From contig NZ_MTAW01000180.1 of assembly GCF_002154725.1 (NCBI RefSeq), forward strand, positions 1-64,000: a stretch of 64,000 bases of DNA, given 5' to 3'. Shown here in pieces: positions 1 to 8,130 of the stretch. Under the pieces are notes generated by a model. It was not told where the DNA came from. It made no database searches and saw only the letters and a list, made by a program, of their open reading frames with translations. Made by a program: the position numbers and the translations under genes. Source of the stretch: Nostoc sp. 106C (GTDB taxonomy: Bacteria; Cyanobacteriota; Cyanobacteriia; Cyanobacteriales; Nostocaceae). How positions within the stretch are numbered: the first letter of the stretch is position 1; the number at the start of each line of letters is the position of its first letter.

Positions 1-460
1 GTCTAGAACGTCAAACCACCCTCTACTGGGGGCGCGTCCAACTGCGATGGTCATTGAAATAAAATCCTCTTTTTTACTAAAATTTCAGCGTTACTGAGGA
101 ATTAACGTTTTTTTTTGACAATTTTCAGTAGCCTTGAAACTACCGATATTCTGAGAAATTACTGCCTAGTCAGTCAGCATTTCTCAGGGTTATGCCATTA
201 CCCGTACCATTGGCTAGTAGTCTAGTCTGTGGTAACTTAATGATTCTTAACTTATCACATCCATTCGGGTTTTTGACCGATCCACGCAAGTGAATCAGGT
301 GATTTAACACGAAGCTATTAAATATTATGAATATCAGAAATTTTACAATCTGACACAACTTTTCTCATAAATCTCAAAACTAATAGTTCCTAAACTTGCA
401 AGACATACTGCTCAAATGGCAGACTTTTAAAGGGTATATCTCACAGGCCAAGGTAGTTCA
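1..460. other. Intergenic region upstream of ycf4
   Basis: This AT-rich stretch holds no reading frame that I can support. A 62-codon frame on the minus strand (170-358) has no family resemblance and no ribosome binding site, so I leave it out. The end nearest ycf4 presumably carries its promoter, but I cannot point to convincing -35/-10 boxes. Confidence 0.5.
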
Positions 461-1054
461 ATGACGGCATCAACAATTAACAAAGGCGATTCACCTAACG
501 GCGATAGCTCCACGGCACGCATCCTACATCAAAAGGTTCTAGGTTCTCGTCGGTTCAGCAACTACTGGTGGGCAGCTGTCGTTACCTTAGGAGCTACAGG
601 CTTTGTCTTAGCTGCAATCTCCAGTTATCTAAAAGTTAATTTACTCATAGTTACCGATCCAACACAACTGGTTTTCGTACCCCAAGGGTTAGTTATGGGG
701 TTGTATGGATTGGCTGGCTTACTTTTAGCCTTATACCTGTGGTTAGTGATTTTATGGGATGTAGGCGGCGGATATAATGAGTTTAATCAAGAAACTGGCA
801 CAATCAAACTTTTTCGCAAAGGATTTCCTGGTAAAAACCGTCAAATAGAGGTAGAAAATCGCATCCAAGATGTGCAATCTGTACAAATAGCCATCAAAGA
901 AGGCCTAAATCCTCGTCGCGCACTCTACCTACGAGTTAAAGGACGGCGAGACCTCCCTCTAACCAGGGTAGGTCAACCTTTATCCTTAACAGAGTTAGAA
1001 ATTCAAGGTGCAGAGTTAGCTCGCTTTTTGGGAGTACCTCTAGAAGGACTGTAA
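461..1054 (+). CDS. ycf4: Photosystem I assembly protein Ycf4
   Basis: Ycf4 is a thylakoid membrane protein that helps assemble photosystem I. The 197-residue product has the family layout: a short polar N-terminus containing the motif RRFSNYWWA near residue 30, two hydrophobic segments (about residues 37-58 and 75-97), then a soluble C-terminal domain with the conserved stretch around GGGYNEFN and RNRIQDVQ-like sequence (here ENRIQDVQSV) and a closing ARFLGVPLEGL. Length is slightly above the usual 185 or so because of a longer N-terminus. The ATG at 461 is the first in frame. The next gene begins about 95 bases downstream on the same strand. Identification is by recognition of the whole protein. 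Confidence 0.95.
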   Translation: MTASTINKGDSPNGDSSTARILHQKVLGSRRFSNYWWAAVVTLGATGFVLAAISSYLKVNLLIVTDPTQLVFVPQGLVMGLYGLAGLLLALYLWLVILWDVGGGYNEFNQETGTIKLFRKGFPGKNRQIEVENRIQDVQSVQIAIKEGLNPRRALYLRVKGRRDLPLTRVGQPLSLTELEIQGAELARFLGVPLEGL

Positions 1055-1149
1055 AGAATTTTGAAGTTGGCATTTTTGGATAAGACGTAAATCCAAAATC
1101 TAAAATCATCGAAAACGGTAAGATACTCTGGTTGAATCAGTAATTGGTC

Positions 1150-1941
1150 ATGCGGTTAAAATTTCCACAATTTTTGGTTGCGCTTGTGATTGTTGGTGCG
1201 TTGGCGTTGGGAGGATGTTCAACACAGCAAGATGCCTCTAAAGCTTCTGCTCCTACCTCAACAGCTACTTCAACAGCAACCGAGACAAGCAGCAGGACAA
1301 GCGCTGAAGCAACGTCCGTATCAGAAACCACTAGTGAGAGTATTCCTGGAATGAAAGATTTACCACGGCTCGAAGGTAAAGCTACTGTGGTGATAACGGT
1401 GAAAGGCTCGCCGATTACTATCGAGGTAGACGGCACTAATGCCCCAATTACAGCTGGCAACTTCGTAGATTTAGTACAACGGGGTGTATACGATGGAACA
1501 GTGTTTCATCGAGTAGTGCGCGATCCCCAGCCGTTTGTAGTTCAAGGGGGCGATCCCCAAAGTAAAGATCCTAAAGTTCCAGTAAATAGACTGGGAACAG
1601 GTGGCTTTATTGATCCCAAAACCAAGAACGAGCGCTATGTACCCTTAGAAATCAAACCCAAAGGGTCAGATCAACCGATTTATGGCAAAACTATTACTCA
1701 GCCACCTGTTTTGACCCATAAACTCGGTGCAGTAGCAATGGCGCGATCGCAACAACCAGACTCTGCATCTTCTCAGTTTTACTTTGCTCTAGCAGATCTG
1801 GGCTTTTTAGATGGGAACTATGCTGTATTTGGCAATGTCACCGAAGGCTTTGATGTTGTGAATAAAATTCAGCAAGGCGATCGCATTGATTCTGCTAAAG
1901 TCACCAAAGGCGCAGAAAACTTAAAAACCCCTGGTCAATAG
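1150..1941 (+). CDS. Cyclophilin-type peptidyl-prolyl isomerase, lipoprotein
   Basis: The protein starts with a lipoprotein signal: a positively charged tip, a hydrophobic run and the lipobox LGGC around residue 25, so the mature protein is probably anchored to a membrane by a lipidated cysteine. A Ser/Thr/Ala-rich linker follows to about residue 75. The rest is a cyclophilin domain with the usual blocks [40 protein letters not shown] and YAVFGNV. Cyclophilins catalyse cis-trans isomerisation of prolyl bonds and assist folding, here probably of periplasmic or thylakoid-lumen proteins. The frame is open from a TTG at 1144, but the ATG at 1150 gives a better signal peptide start. Confidence 0.9.
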   Translation: MRLKFPQFLVALVIVGALALGGCSTQQDASKASAPTSTATSTATETSSRTSAEATSVSETTSESIPGMKDLPRLEGKATVVITVKGSPITIEVDGTNAPITAGNFVDLVQRGVYDGTVFHRVVRDPQPFVVQGGDPQSKDPKVPVNRLGTGGFIDPKTKNERYVPLEIKPKGSDQPIYGKTITQPPVLTHKLGAVAMARSQQPDSASSQFYFALADLGFLDGNYAVFGNVTEGFDVVNKIQQGDRIDSAKVTKGAENLKTPGQ

Positions 1942-1952
1942 TTAGAGATTGA

Positions 1953-1986
1953 GTAATGGGTAATAGTTTTTTCTATTACCCATTAC
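1953..1986 (+). terminator. 14-bp hairpin with T-rich loop after cyclophilin gene
   Basis: Bases 1953-1966 and 1973-1986 are perfect reverse complements around a TTTTTT loop, 11 bases after the cyclophilin stop codon. It could end or slow transcription, but there is no clear T-tract after the stem, and the TAATGGGTAATAG-type sequence resembles simple spacer repeats common in Nostocales. Confidence 0.4.
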
Positions 1987-2017
1987 CAATTTAAAATGCC
2001 AAATTCAAAAGCCCAAA

Positions 2018-3193
2018 TTGGTTAAGGTAGTTGTTACTGGTATTGGTCTAGTTTCTGCATTAGGAGAAAGCTTAGAAACTAGCTGGCAAAAACTGATAGC
2101 AGGTAAATCTGGAATTAAATTTCAGCAAACGTTTCCAGAACTGGAAGTATTTCCTTTAGGGTTAATTGGGCAACAACCAGCCTCATTGGAAATGCTGACT
2201 CAGTGGGTTGTGGCTGATGCTTTAAAAGATGCTGGATTATCGCCGCCTTTACCTGACTGTGCTGTGGTCATCGGTTCGAGTCGCGGTCATCAGGCGTCGT
2301 GGGAAATGCTGGCGCGGCAAATTTACGGCAGCGATCTTCTTCAATCCTCCTTACAAATCAGGGAGATGGAGAATTGGTTAGATACTTTGCCTCATATGAA
2401 TGCGATCGCCGCCGCCAGACAAATCGGTGCATCTGGGAGCGTATTAGCACCAATGGCTGCCTGTGCTACTGGAATTTGGGCGATCGCGCAAGCTACTAGT
2501 CTTGTGCAAACTGGACAATATCAACGGGCGATCGCCGGAGCAGTTGAAGCCCCAATTACACCCCTGACTTTGGCAGGGTTTAAGCAGATGGGCGCTTTAG
2601 CAAAAACTGGAGCTTATCCCTTTGATATGCGCCGTGAAGGCTTAGTTTTGGGTGAAGGTGCAGCTGTGTTTGTCCTAGAATCAGCAGACTTGGCAAAGCA
2701 GCGACAAGCCAAGATTTATGGTGAAGTTCTCGGTTTTGGCTTACTTAACGATGCATATCATCAAAATGCTCCCGATCCAGAGGGTAGAAGTGCGATCGCA
2801 TCTGTTAAGCAATGCCTAGAGCGTAGTTACCTGACACCAGCCGATATTGATTATATTCATGCTCATGGTACAGCAACTCAACTAAACGACCGTATAGAGA
2901 GCATGGTGATTCAGCGTTTGTTTCCCCAAAAAGTAGCAGTGAGTTCGACTAAAGGGGCTACAGGTCATACTCTAGGTGCATCAGGAGCTTTAGGCGTAGC
3001 TTTTTCTCTACTAGCATTACAACATCAGATTTTGCCACCATGTGTGGGATTACAGCAGCCAGAGTTTGATTTGAATTTAGTCAGAGTGGCGCAGCAACAT
3101 CAAGTTCAATCCACGCTTTGTTTCAGTTTTGGCTTTGGTGGACAAAATGCAGTATTAGCTTTAAGTAAAAAGCTTCTTGAAAACAGCAATTAG
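2018..3193 (+). CDS. Beta-ketoacyl-ACP synthase (FabF/KAS II-like)
   Basis: The 391-residue protein is a condensing enzyme of the thiolase fold, of the kind that extends acyl chains on acyl carrier protein. The Cys-His-His catalytic set is visible: Cys149 in MAACATG, His283 in HAHGTAT and His317 in GATGHTLGASG. The N-terminal VVVTGIGLVSALG and C-terminal CFSFGFGGQNAVL motifs also fit. It is a little shorter than housekeeping FabF (about 415 residues) and has no carrier-protein gene beside it, so it may be a second, specialised ketosynthase. The start is uncertain: no in-frame ATG lies near the conserved N-terminus, and TTG at 2018 is the best candidate. It is a lone gene between the cyclophilin gene and a gene-free stretch. 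Confidence 0.88.
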   Translation: MVKVVVTGIGLVSALGESLETSWQKLIAGKSGIKFQQTFPELEVFPLGLIGQQPASLEMLTQWVVADALKDAGLSPPLPDCAVVIGSSRGHQASWEMLARQIYGSDLLQSSLQIREMENWLDTLPHMNAIAAARQIGASGSVLAPMAACATGIWAIAQATSLVQTGQYQRAIAGAVEAPITPLTLAGFKQMGALAKTGAYPFDMRREGLVLGEGAAVFVLESADLAKQRQAKIYGEVLGFGLLNDAYHQNAPDPEGRSAIASVKQCLERSYLTPADIDYIHAHGTATQLNDRIESMVIQRLFPQKVAVSSTKGATGHTLGASGALGVAFSLLALQHQILPPCVGLQQPEFDLNLVRVAQQHQVQSTLCFSFGFGGQNAVLALSKKLLENSN

Positions 3194-3915
3194 GAATTGG
3201 GTCATTACAAACTGTATTGTTTTTGGGGAGGGCAAGATGCTCTCCATAACTTATACAACTTAAAGATACATTAGCTAATTAACCTGAGCTCGGGATAAGA
3301 AATCCTCAAACCCTTTGATTTTGCGTTGTCCGGTCTGAAGCTTGGTTTTCATATATTCTCAATAAGGCATGTTGTTGATATTAATCTCATTTGTAAACCT
3401 TATTGACGCAACGATTCCACTTTAATCACTTCTTTTACGACTTAGAATTTTTCTCAATCTATACACAATAAGCTTTTTAGCTTCTGGCTTAACCCGAACT
3501 CAGGTTAATTATGCAAAAGTGCAGTAATTATTCTTTGCCTCATTTCTACCCATTTACTTAGTAGCTGATGATATTTTTGTGACTGATGGCAATATTTATG
3601 AATCTAGTATGGAGCTATAGTCACAAATTACCTCAACTACCATCTCAAAACCCTAAAATAAATAGTTTTTGAATTTTGAATGAGTAAATTTTAAATTCCG
3701 TGCAGCGGTACTACTTGTCGGGAACAATACGAGTATCTTTTCGACTGTTATCAGAGTGTAATACCTTTCTCCGGGTAATACTATATTTTAGCTTCCCAAT
3801 AATTCAGTACTTCTAGAGTCTATTGATTGCCTCAGTTGATAGTTGCCAAAATTTTGGTTTATTAACAATTAAGGCATTTTTATGGTTATATAACTAGTTG
3901 AGAGGGGATTTAGGC
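3194..3915. other. Gene-free stretch holding an insertion-element remnant
   Basis: No intact gene is visible in about 720 bases. The recognisable content is the inverted-repeat-bounded remnant at 3276-3511. The last 100 bases before the DUF928 gene presumably carry its promoter. The sequence AGAGGGGA just ahead of base 3916 is the ribosome binding site that decides that gene's start. Confidence 0.5.
3276..3511. mobile_element. Short IS remnant or MITE with 24-bp inverted repeats
   Basis: Bases 3276-3299 and 3488-3511 are reverse complements at 22 of 24 positions and bound a 236-base element. On the minus strand, bases 3352-3275 read as a 25-residue open stretch ending inside the left repeat (it begins MKTKLQTGQRK). 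That is what the C-terminal tail of a transposase running into its terminal repeat would look like. The interior is otherwise non-coding and too short for a transposase, so this is a deletion derivative or a non-autonomous miniature element. I do not know the IS family and see no clear target-site duplication. Confidence 0.5.
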
Positions 3916-4764
3916 ATGAAATGGATCAAGCAGTCTCTATGTTTAGTAGCCTTTTCCATACCAATGTTGTTGGAACTCGCTACTATTCCTGGTCTACCAA
4001 CACGAGCACAAGCCCAGGTTGACCCTGCATCGCTCAGTCAGCAGCTAAAACAACCTTGGCTAATCTCTCAGGTATTTAAGCCACCAAAGCGGGGATTACC
4101 GCCAGAAAGCGCTGGTGGTGCTACTCGTCAATTTACACCTCCACAGAGGGGATTGCCACCTGCAAGTGCTGGTGGTGCTACCCGTGGCTCCTCCTCTTGC
4201 GTCCAAAAAAATCAGTTATTAACTCCTTTAGTACCAAAAGAGAATATAGGGCTGACCTTTTCAGAACGTCCAACCTTTTTCTGGCATGTACCTCAATCTA
4301 CTGTCAAAACAGCCCAGTTTGTAATCTTGGATGACACAAATAAGGATGATGACACAGTTTATGAAACAACTTTGACCCTGCCAACTAAATCAGGAATTAT
4401 GAAGTTTACCCTTCCAGCGAGTGCCTCTCCTTTACAAGTAGGTAAGCGCTACCATTGGTACATGACATTAGTTTGTGATGAACAAAATCCCAGTAGAAAT
4501 CCTAATTTAGAAGGATGGGTGGAACGCACACAACCAGAACCAACGCTATCAAAAGCACTACAACAAGCAGATTTGCGCAAGCGTCCAACTCTTTATGCAG
4601 ACGCTGGAATTTGGCATGAAGCACTGACCAGTTTGGTTGAATTACGTTGTGCTGAACCAAATAATTTGAAGCTCATATTTGATTGGAGAAAATTTTTTCA
4701 ATCAGTAGGCTTGAGTGAGTTCGCTTCAGATCCAATACTTGACTCTTGCACAAACAAGCGATAA
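3916..4764 (+). CDS. DUF928 domain protein, exported
   Basis: This protein belongs to the cyanobacterial DUF928 family, whose function is unknown. An N-terminal signal peptide (hydrophobic run, then a likely cleavage near TRAQAQ) suggests export. A Pro/Gly-rich spacer follows with two copies of a motif close to PPxRGLPPxSAGGATR, then the DUF928 domain proper from about residue 90 (SERPTFFWHVP, a central YHWYM motif, and LWHEAL-like IWHEALTSL near the C-terminus). The frame is open from TTG 3898, but ATG 3916 has AGAGGGGA at a suitable distance and starts the signal peptide. It lies upstream of the CHASE2 cyclase and the TPR-CHAT protein on the same strand, families that I recall as frequent neighbours in cyanobacteria. 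Confidence 0.85.
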   Translation: MKWIKQSLCLVAFSIPMLLELATIPGLPTRAQAQVDPASLSQQLKQPWLISQVFKPPKRGLPPESAGGATRQFTPPQRGLPPASAGGATRGSSSCVQKNQLLTPLVPKENIGLTFSERPTFFWHVPQSTVKTAQFVILDDTNKDDDTVYETTLTLPTKSGIMKFTLPASASPLQVGKRYHWYMTLVCDEQNPSRNPNLEGWVERTQPEPTLSKALQQADLRKRPTLYADAGIWHEALTSLVELRCAEPNNLKLIFDWRKFFQSVGLSEFASDPILDSCTNKR

Positions 4765-5302
4765 TCACTAACGCCGTGCTAATTGATAAATTTTGTAGAC
4801 GCTGTTGCCGCTTCTTGTAAGGTGTGGTGCCAGCGCTTTTTGCGTAGACGCGTTCGAGGTATGGTGTAGCCCACTCGTATTGCTAGACATAGCAACTTCA
4901 GGAAATTAGCATCCTATTGAGCCAGTGCTATGGAAGGGTTAACCTAACCTAGGCGACTGGCACAAGTCTGGCAATAATCTCAACTTTAAATTAGTATGAA
5001 TGTCGATGAAACGACCTCATGCAGAGATTTAGGGGTATTACTACTAGAGAGATGTAATAAGCTTTGCAAAGAAAGAAGAACGAAAAGATAACAATTGCTG
5101 ACTCTACCTTTTTTTTGATGCAAAATAGTGTTCACAAGTTTTATCAGTAGTGTTAGCTAAATTAAATAAATTGAAGACTAGCTTATAACAATTAAAAAAT
5201 CGGATTGAAAGCCTTATTTTGCTTAAATTAATTTGAAGGGAACCCTAGTAAGGGATTTACTCTTAATTAGAGCTAAGCACTTGGAACTCTGGAATTAATA
5301 GT
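4765..5302. other. Intergenic region with degenerate short repeats
   Basis: About 540 bases without a supportable gene. The first part (4795-4900) carries two direct copies of GTAGACGC within GC-richer, repeat-like DNA of the sort scattered between cyanobacterial genes. The remainder is AT-rich and should contain the promoter of the CHASE2 cyclase gene. Confidence 0.4.
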
Positions 5303-7546
5303 ATGCGTGCAAAGCTAAAACAGCTAATCTGGCAATGGCGGGGAGTTTTGTTGGCAGTGCCCAATGTGACAGCTGTTGTGATTGCGCTGCGGGTTACAGG
5401 ATTACTGCAATTATTAGAGTTGACAACGCTAGATCAGTTTTTTCTTTTGCGTCCACAAGAGCCTGTTGATGAGCGCATTGTCATAGTTGAGATTAATGAG
5501 CCAGATATCAGCAAGTTGAAGCAGTGGCCTATAAGCGATGGTGTACTTGCCAAAGTCTTGGATAATTTAAAGCAGCAACAACCTAGGGCAATCGGCTTCG
5601 ACATTTATCGAGACTTACCTGTAAATCCTGGTCATCAAAACTTAGTAAAAGTATTTGAGACTACACCTAACTTAATTGGAGTCCAAAAAGTATCTCATAA
5701 ATCTGATAGTTTTCAAGTTAATTCGCCTCCAGAACTTAAGCAGCGCCAACAAGTGGGAGCAAATGACTTACCTTTAGACGGAGATGGTAAAATCCGTCGA
5801 GGTTTGCTGTATGTAGGTTTAGACGATGGCAACACTCTGGAAAGCTTTGGGCTGAAACTGGCATTGCTGTACTTGAAAGCTGAGGGGATTACTGAAAAAC
5901 CCGCAGCAAAAAATCCAAACTTCTTGCAGCTAGGTAAGGGTATTTTCCCTATTTTTGAAGCTAATGATGGAGGTTACGTTGGAGCAGATGCAGGTAGCTA
6001 TCAAGTACTTTTGAACTACCGAGGCACAATTAATCGGTTCCGAAAAGTTTCTATAAATGATGTTTTGGAGAACCGCATTCCCACAGGCTTGATGCGAGAC
6101 AAGATTGTTTTAATTGGTTCTACAGCTGAGAGCTTGAAGGATCTCTTCTGGACACCCTATAGCAGTAATTTGTTCAATGCTCCCGAACGCATGGCGGGTG
6201 TAGCAATTCATGCTAATTTGATTAGTCAAATTTTGAGTTCTGCTTTACAGGGTCGTCCAGAGATCAAGACTTTGCCTGAACCACTAGAGTGGTTATGGAT
6301 TTTAGTTTGGTCAATAGTAGGTGCTACTTTGTGTTGGCAAAATCGACATAGTAGTGCTGAGAACAAGAAATTGGCCTTACTCACAAATACTACTAGCGGT
6401 ATTGTATTAGCAACTAGTTGTTTGGTAGGTGGGAGTTTCTTGGCATTTGTTTTTGCTTGGTGGATTCCTGTGGTACCACCGCTGTTAGCTTTAACTGGGT
6501 CTGCGATCGCAGTTACTCAGTATATCGCTCGTAGTGCTGCTGAAATGCGACGTACCTTTGGTCGCTACGTCACAGATGAAGTTGTCGCCAGTTTACTAGA
6601 GACTCCATCTGGGCTACATCTGGGCGGAGAACGAAAAAAAGTCACAGTCCTCATGTCTGATTTAAGAGGATTTTCCGCCGTATCAGAACGACTACCACCA
6701 GAACAAGTCGTAGCAATCCTCAATGTTTATTTGGGAGCTATGGCAGATGTAATTAACGAGTACAACGGTACGATCAATGAATTTATTGGCGATGGCATCT
6801 TCGTGATGTTTGGTGCGCCTGTAAGCCGCGAAGATGATTCACAAAGGGCGATCGCCTGCGCTATTGCCATGCAATTGGCGATGAAGCCTGTAAATGAGCA
6901 GAATCAGCATATGAATTTACCGCTTCTAGAAATGGGAATTGGCATTCATACAGGTGAGGTTGTAGCTGGCAATGTAGGCTCTCAAAAACGTGCTAAATAT
7001 TCAGTAGTAGGTAGCCATGTGAATCTAACCGCCCGGATTGAATCTTATACAGTAGGTGGACAGATTTTGATTTCTGAGGAAACCATAAAAGACGCGAACA
7101 TTGACCTCAAAATTGATGGGCAATTAAGGGTAGAACCTAAAGGAATTAAAGCTCCCATTACCATCTACGACATTGGGGGCATTGGCGGTAAGTATAATCT
7201 TTACTTGCCAAAATCTGAAGAGAATATGGTGAAGCTGAATCAGGAAATCCCTCTAGAATATACGATTTTAGAAGGTAAACATGCAGTGGGAACCATATTT
7301 AAGGGTCAGCTTGTCTGCTTGTCAGAAAATGGAGGGCAATTGCGCTCAGAGCATTCACTAGAACCCTTAAGTAATCTCAAAATGAAATTGTTAAATGCAC
7401 CAGAAGTGGCTCCTGGTGATGGCGATATCTATGCCAAGGTGCTGAAAAAATCTACTGCGGAGGAACATCATTTTCTGATTCGTTTTACAGCCGTTCCCCC
7501 ACAAGTGATTGCCATACTTGATACACTGCGTCAGTCTGTAATGTAA
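5303..7546 (+). CDS. CHASE2-domain class III nucleotide cyclase
   Basis: A 747-residue membrane signalling enzyme. An N-terminal membrane segment is followed by a CHASE2 sensor domain facing outside (about residues 40-320, starting at LDQFFLLRP and including IVIVEINEPDI). Further membrane helices lie at about 335-415, then a class III cyclase domain (about 445-600). Metal-binding Asp453 (MSDLRGF) and Asp497 (EFIGDGI) are present. The purine-selecting position is Glu493, not the lysine of typical adenylate cyclases, and the partner position is Ser567 (KYSVVG), so the product could be cGMP or cAMP. The last 110 residues may be a PilZ-like domain. It sits between DUF928 and CHAT genes. Confidence 0.9.
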   Translation: MRAKLKQLIWQWRGVLLAVPNVTAVVIALRVTGLLQLLELTTLDQFFLLRPQEPVDERIVIVEINEPDISKLKQWPISDGVLAKVLDNLKQQQPRAIGFDIYRDLPVNPGHQNLVKVFETTPNLIGVQKVSHKSDSFQVNSPPELKQRQQVGANDLPLDGDGKIRRGLLYVGLDDGNTLESFGLKLALLYLKAEGITEKPAAKNPNFLQLGKGIFPIFEANDGGYVGADAGSYQVLLNYRGTINRFRKVSINDVLENRIPTGLMRDKIVLIGSTAESLKDLFWTPYSSNLFNAPERMAGVAIHANLISQILSSALQGRPEIKTLPEPLEWLWILVWSIVGATLCWQNRHSSAENKKLALLTNTTSGIVLATSCLVGGSFLAFVFAWWIPVVPPLLALTGSAIAVTQYIARSAAEMRRTFGRYVTDEVVASLLETPSGLHLGGERKKVTVLMSDLRGFSAVSERLPPEQVVAILNVYLGAMADVINEYNGTINEFIGDGIFVMFGAPVSREDDSQRAIACAIAMQLAMKPVNEQNQHMNLPLLEMGIGIHTGEVVAGNVGSQKRAKYSVVGSHVNLTARIESYTVGGQILISEETIKDANIDLKIDGQLRVEPKGIKAPITIYDIGGIGGKYNLYLPKSEENMVKLNQEIPLEYTILEGKHAVGTIFKGQLVCLSENGGQLRSEHSLEPLSNLKMKLLNAPEVAPGDGDIYAKVLKKSTAEEHHFLIRFTAVPPQVIAILDTLRQSVM

Positions 7547-7743
7547 TACTTAGTAAGTATTTAAAACAGTATAAGACTTATATTTGATTTTTGAAAAACT
7601 CACTACATCTCAAAGAGCCTTCTTTTCTCTTCCTAATTCCCTGTTTCCTCGCTACGCAAGTAATTTCAGAAATAAAATTGGATTCTTAATATCAACCAGC
7701 AATTGATGCCTTTAAAAAAGAAATAGCGCTGCGGTAAGAAATA

Positions 7744-7974
7744 AGCGATCGCAATAACCTTAAATTTGCCCATACTTAAATAGAAGTGGCAATTGCAATT
7801 TTTGAAAATATCCGCACTAAAGTTACCAGCCAAGATCTGTGGGCTTCCTACTTTGCCTCAGTTCAAAAATATTCCCAGTTCTACATCGACCTATTAATGC
7901 AGTTGCACAAACAGCAACGATCCAAAGGATACGATGACCAGCTAGCGAACGCATCCGCAACTTTCACTTTCTAA
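7744..7974 (+). pseudogene. Broken fragment of a TPR-CHAT gene
   Basis: This short piece matches an internal part of the intact TPR-CHAT protein encoded just downstream. The segment NIRTKVTSQDLWASYFASVQ here corresponds to DIRTRVTSQDLRTSYFASVQ there. The match continues upstream in the same frame to SDRNNL (7744-7761), across an in-frame TAA at 7777-7779. It loses the parent sequence after KGYDD and ends at TAA 7972-7974. There is no CHAT catalytic region and no good ribosome binding site. I read it as the remnant of a duplicated CHAT gene, not a functional 62-residue protein. Confidence 0.75.
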
Positions 7975-8130
7975 GGTGAGTGGCAATGAGGTGTTCTAAA
8001 ATTGTTGTATGAGATGTACGATTAGCTGCTTGCAAAAGTCAATTTTTTAAAAAAGTACAGATAAATAACGATAAACACTGATAAATATTGTATCTGTGCT
8101 TCCGAATAAACAACTTAGGATTTTTGCAAG

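Noticed and set aside
170-358. 62-codon open frame on the minus strand
   Set aside because: No ribosome binding site, no family resemblance and AT-rich spacer composition.
1137-1460. 107-codon minus-strand frame over the cyclophilin gene
   Set aside because: It lies wholly antisense to the clear lipoprotein-cyclophilin gene and has no recognisable motifs.
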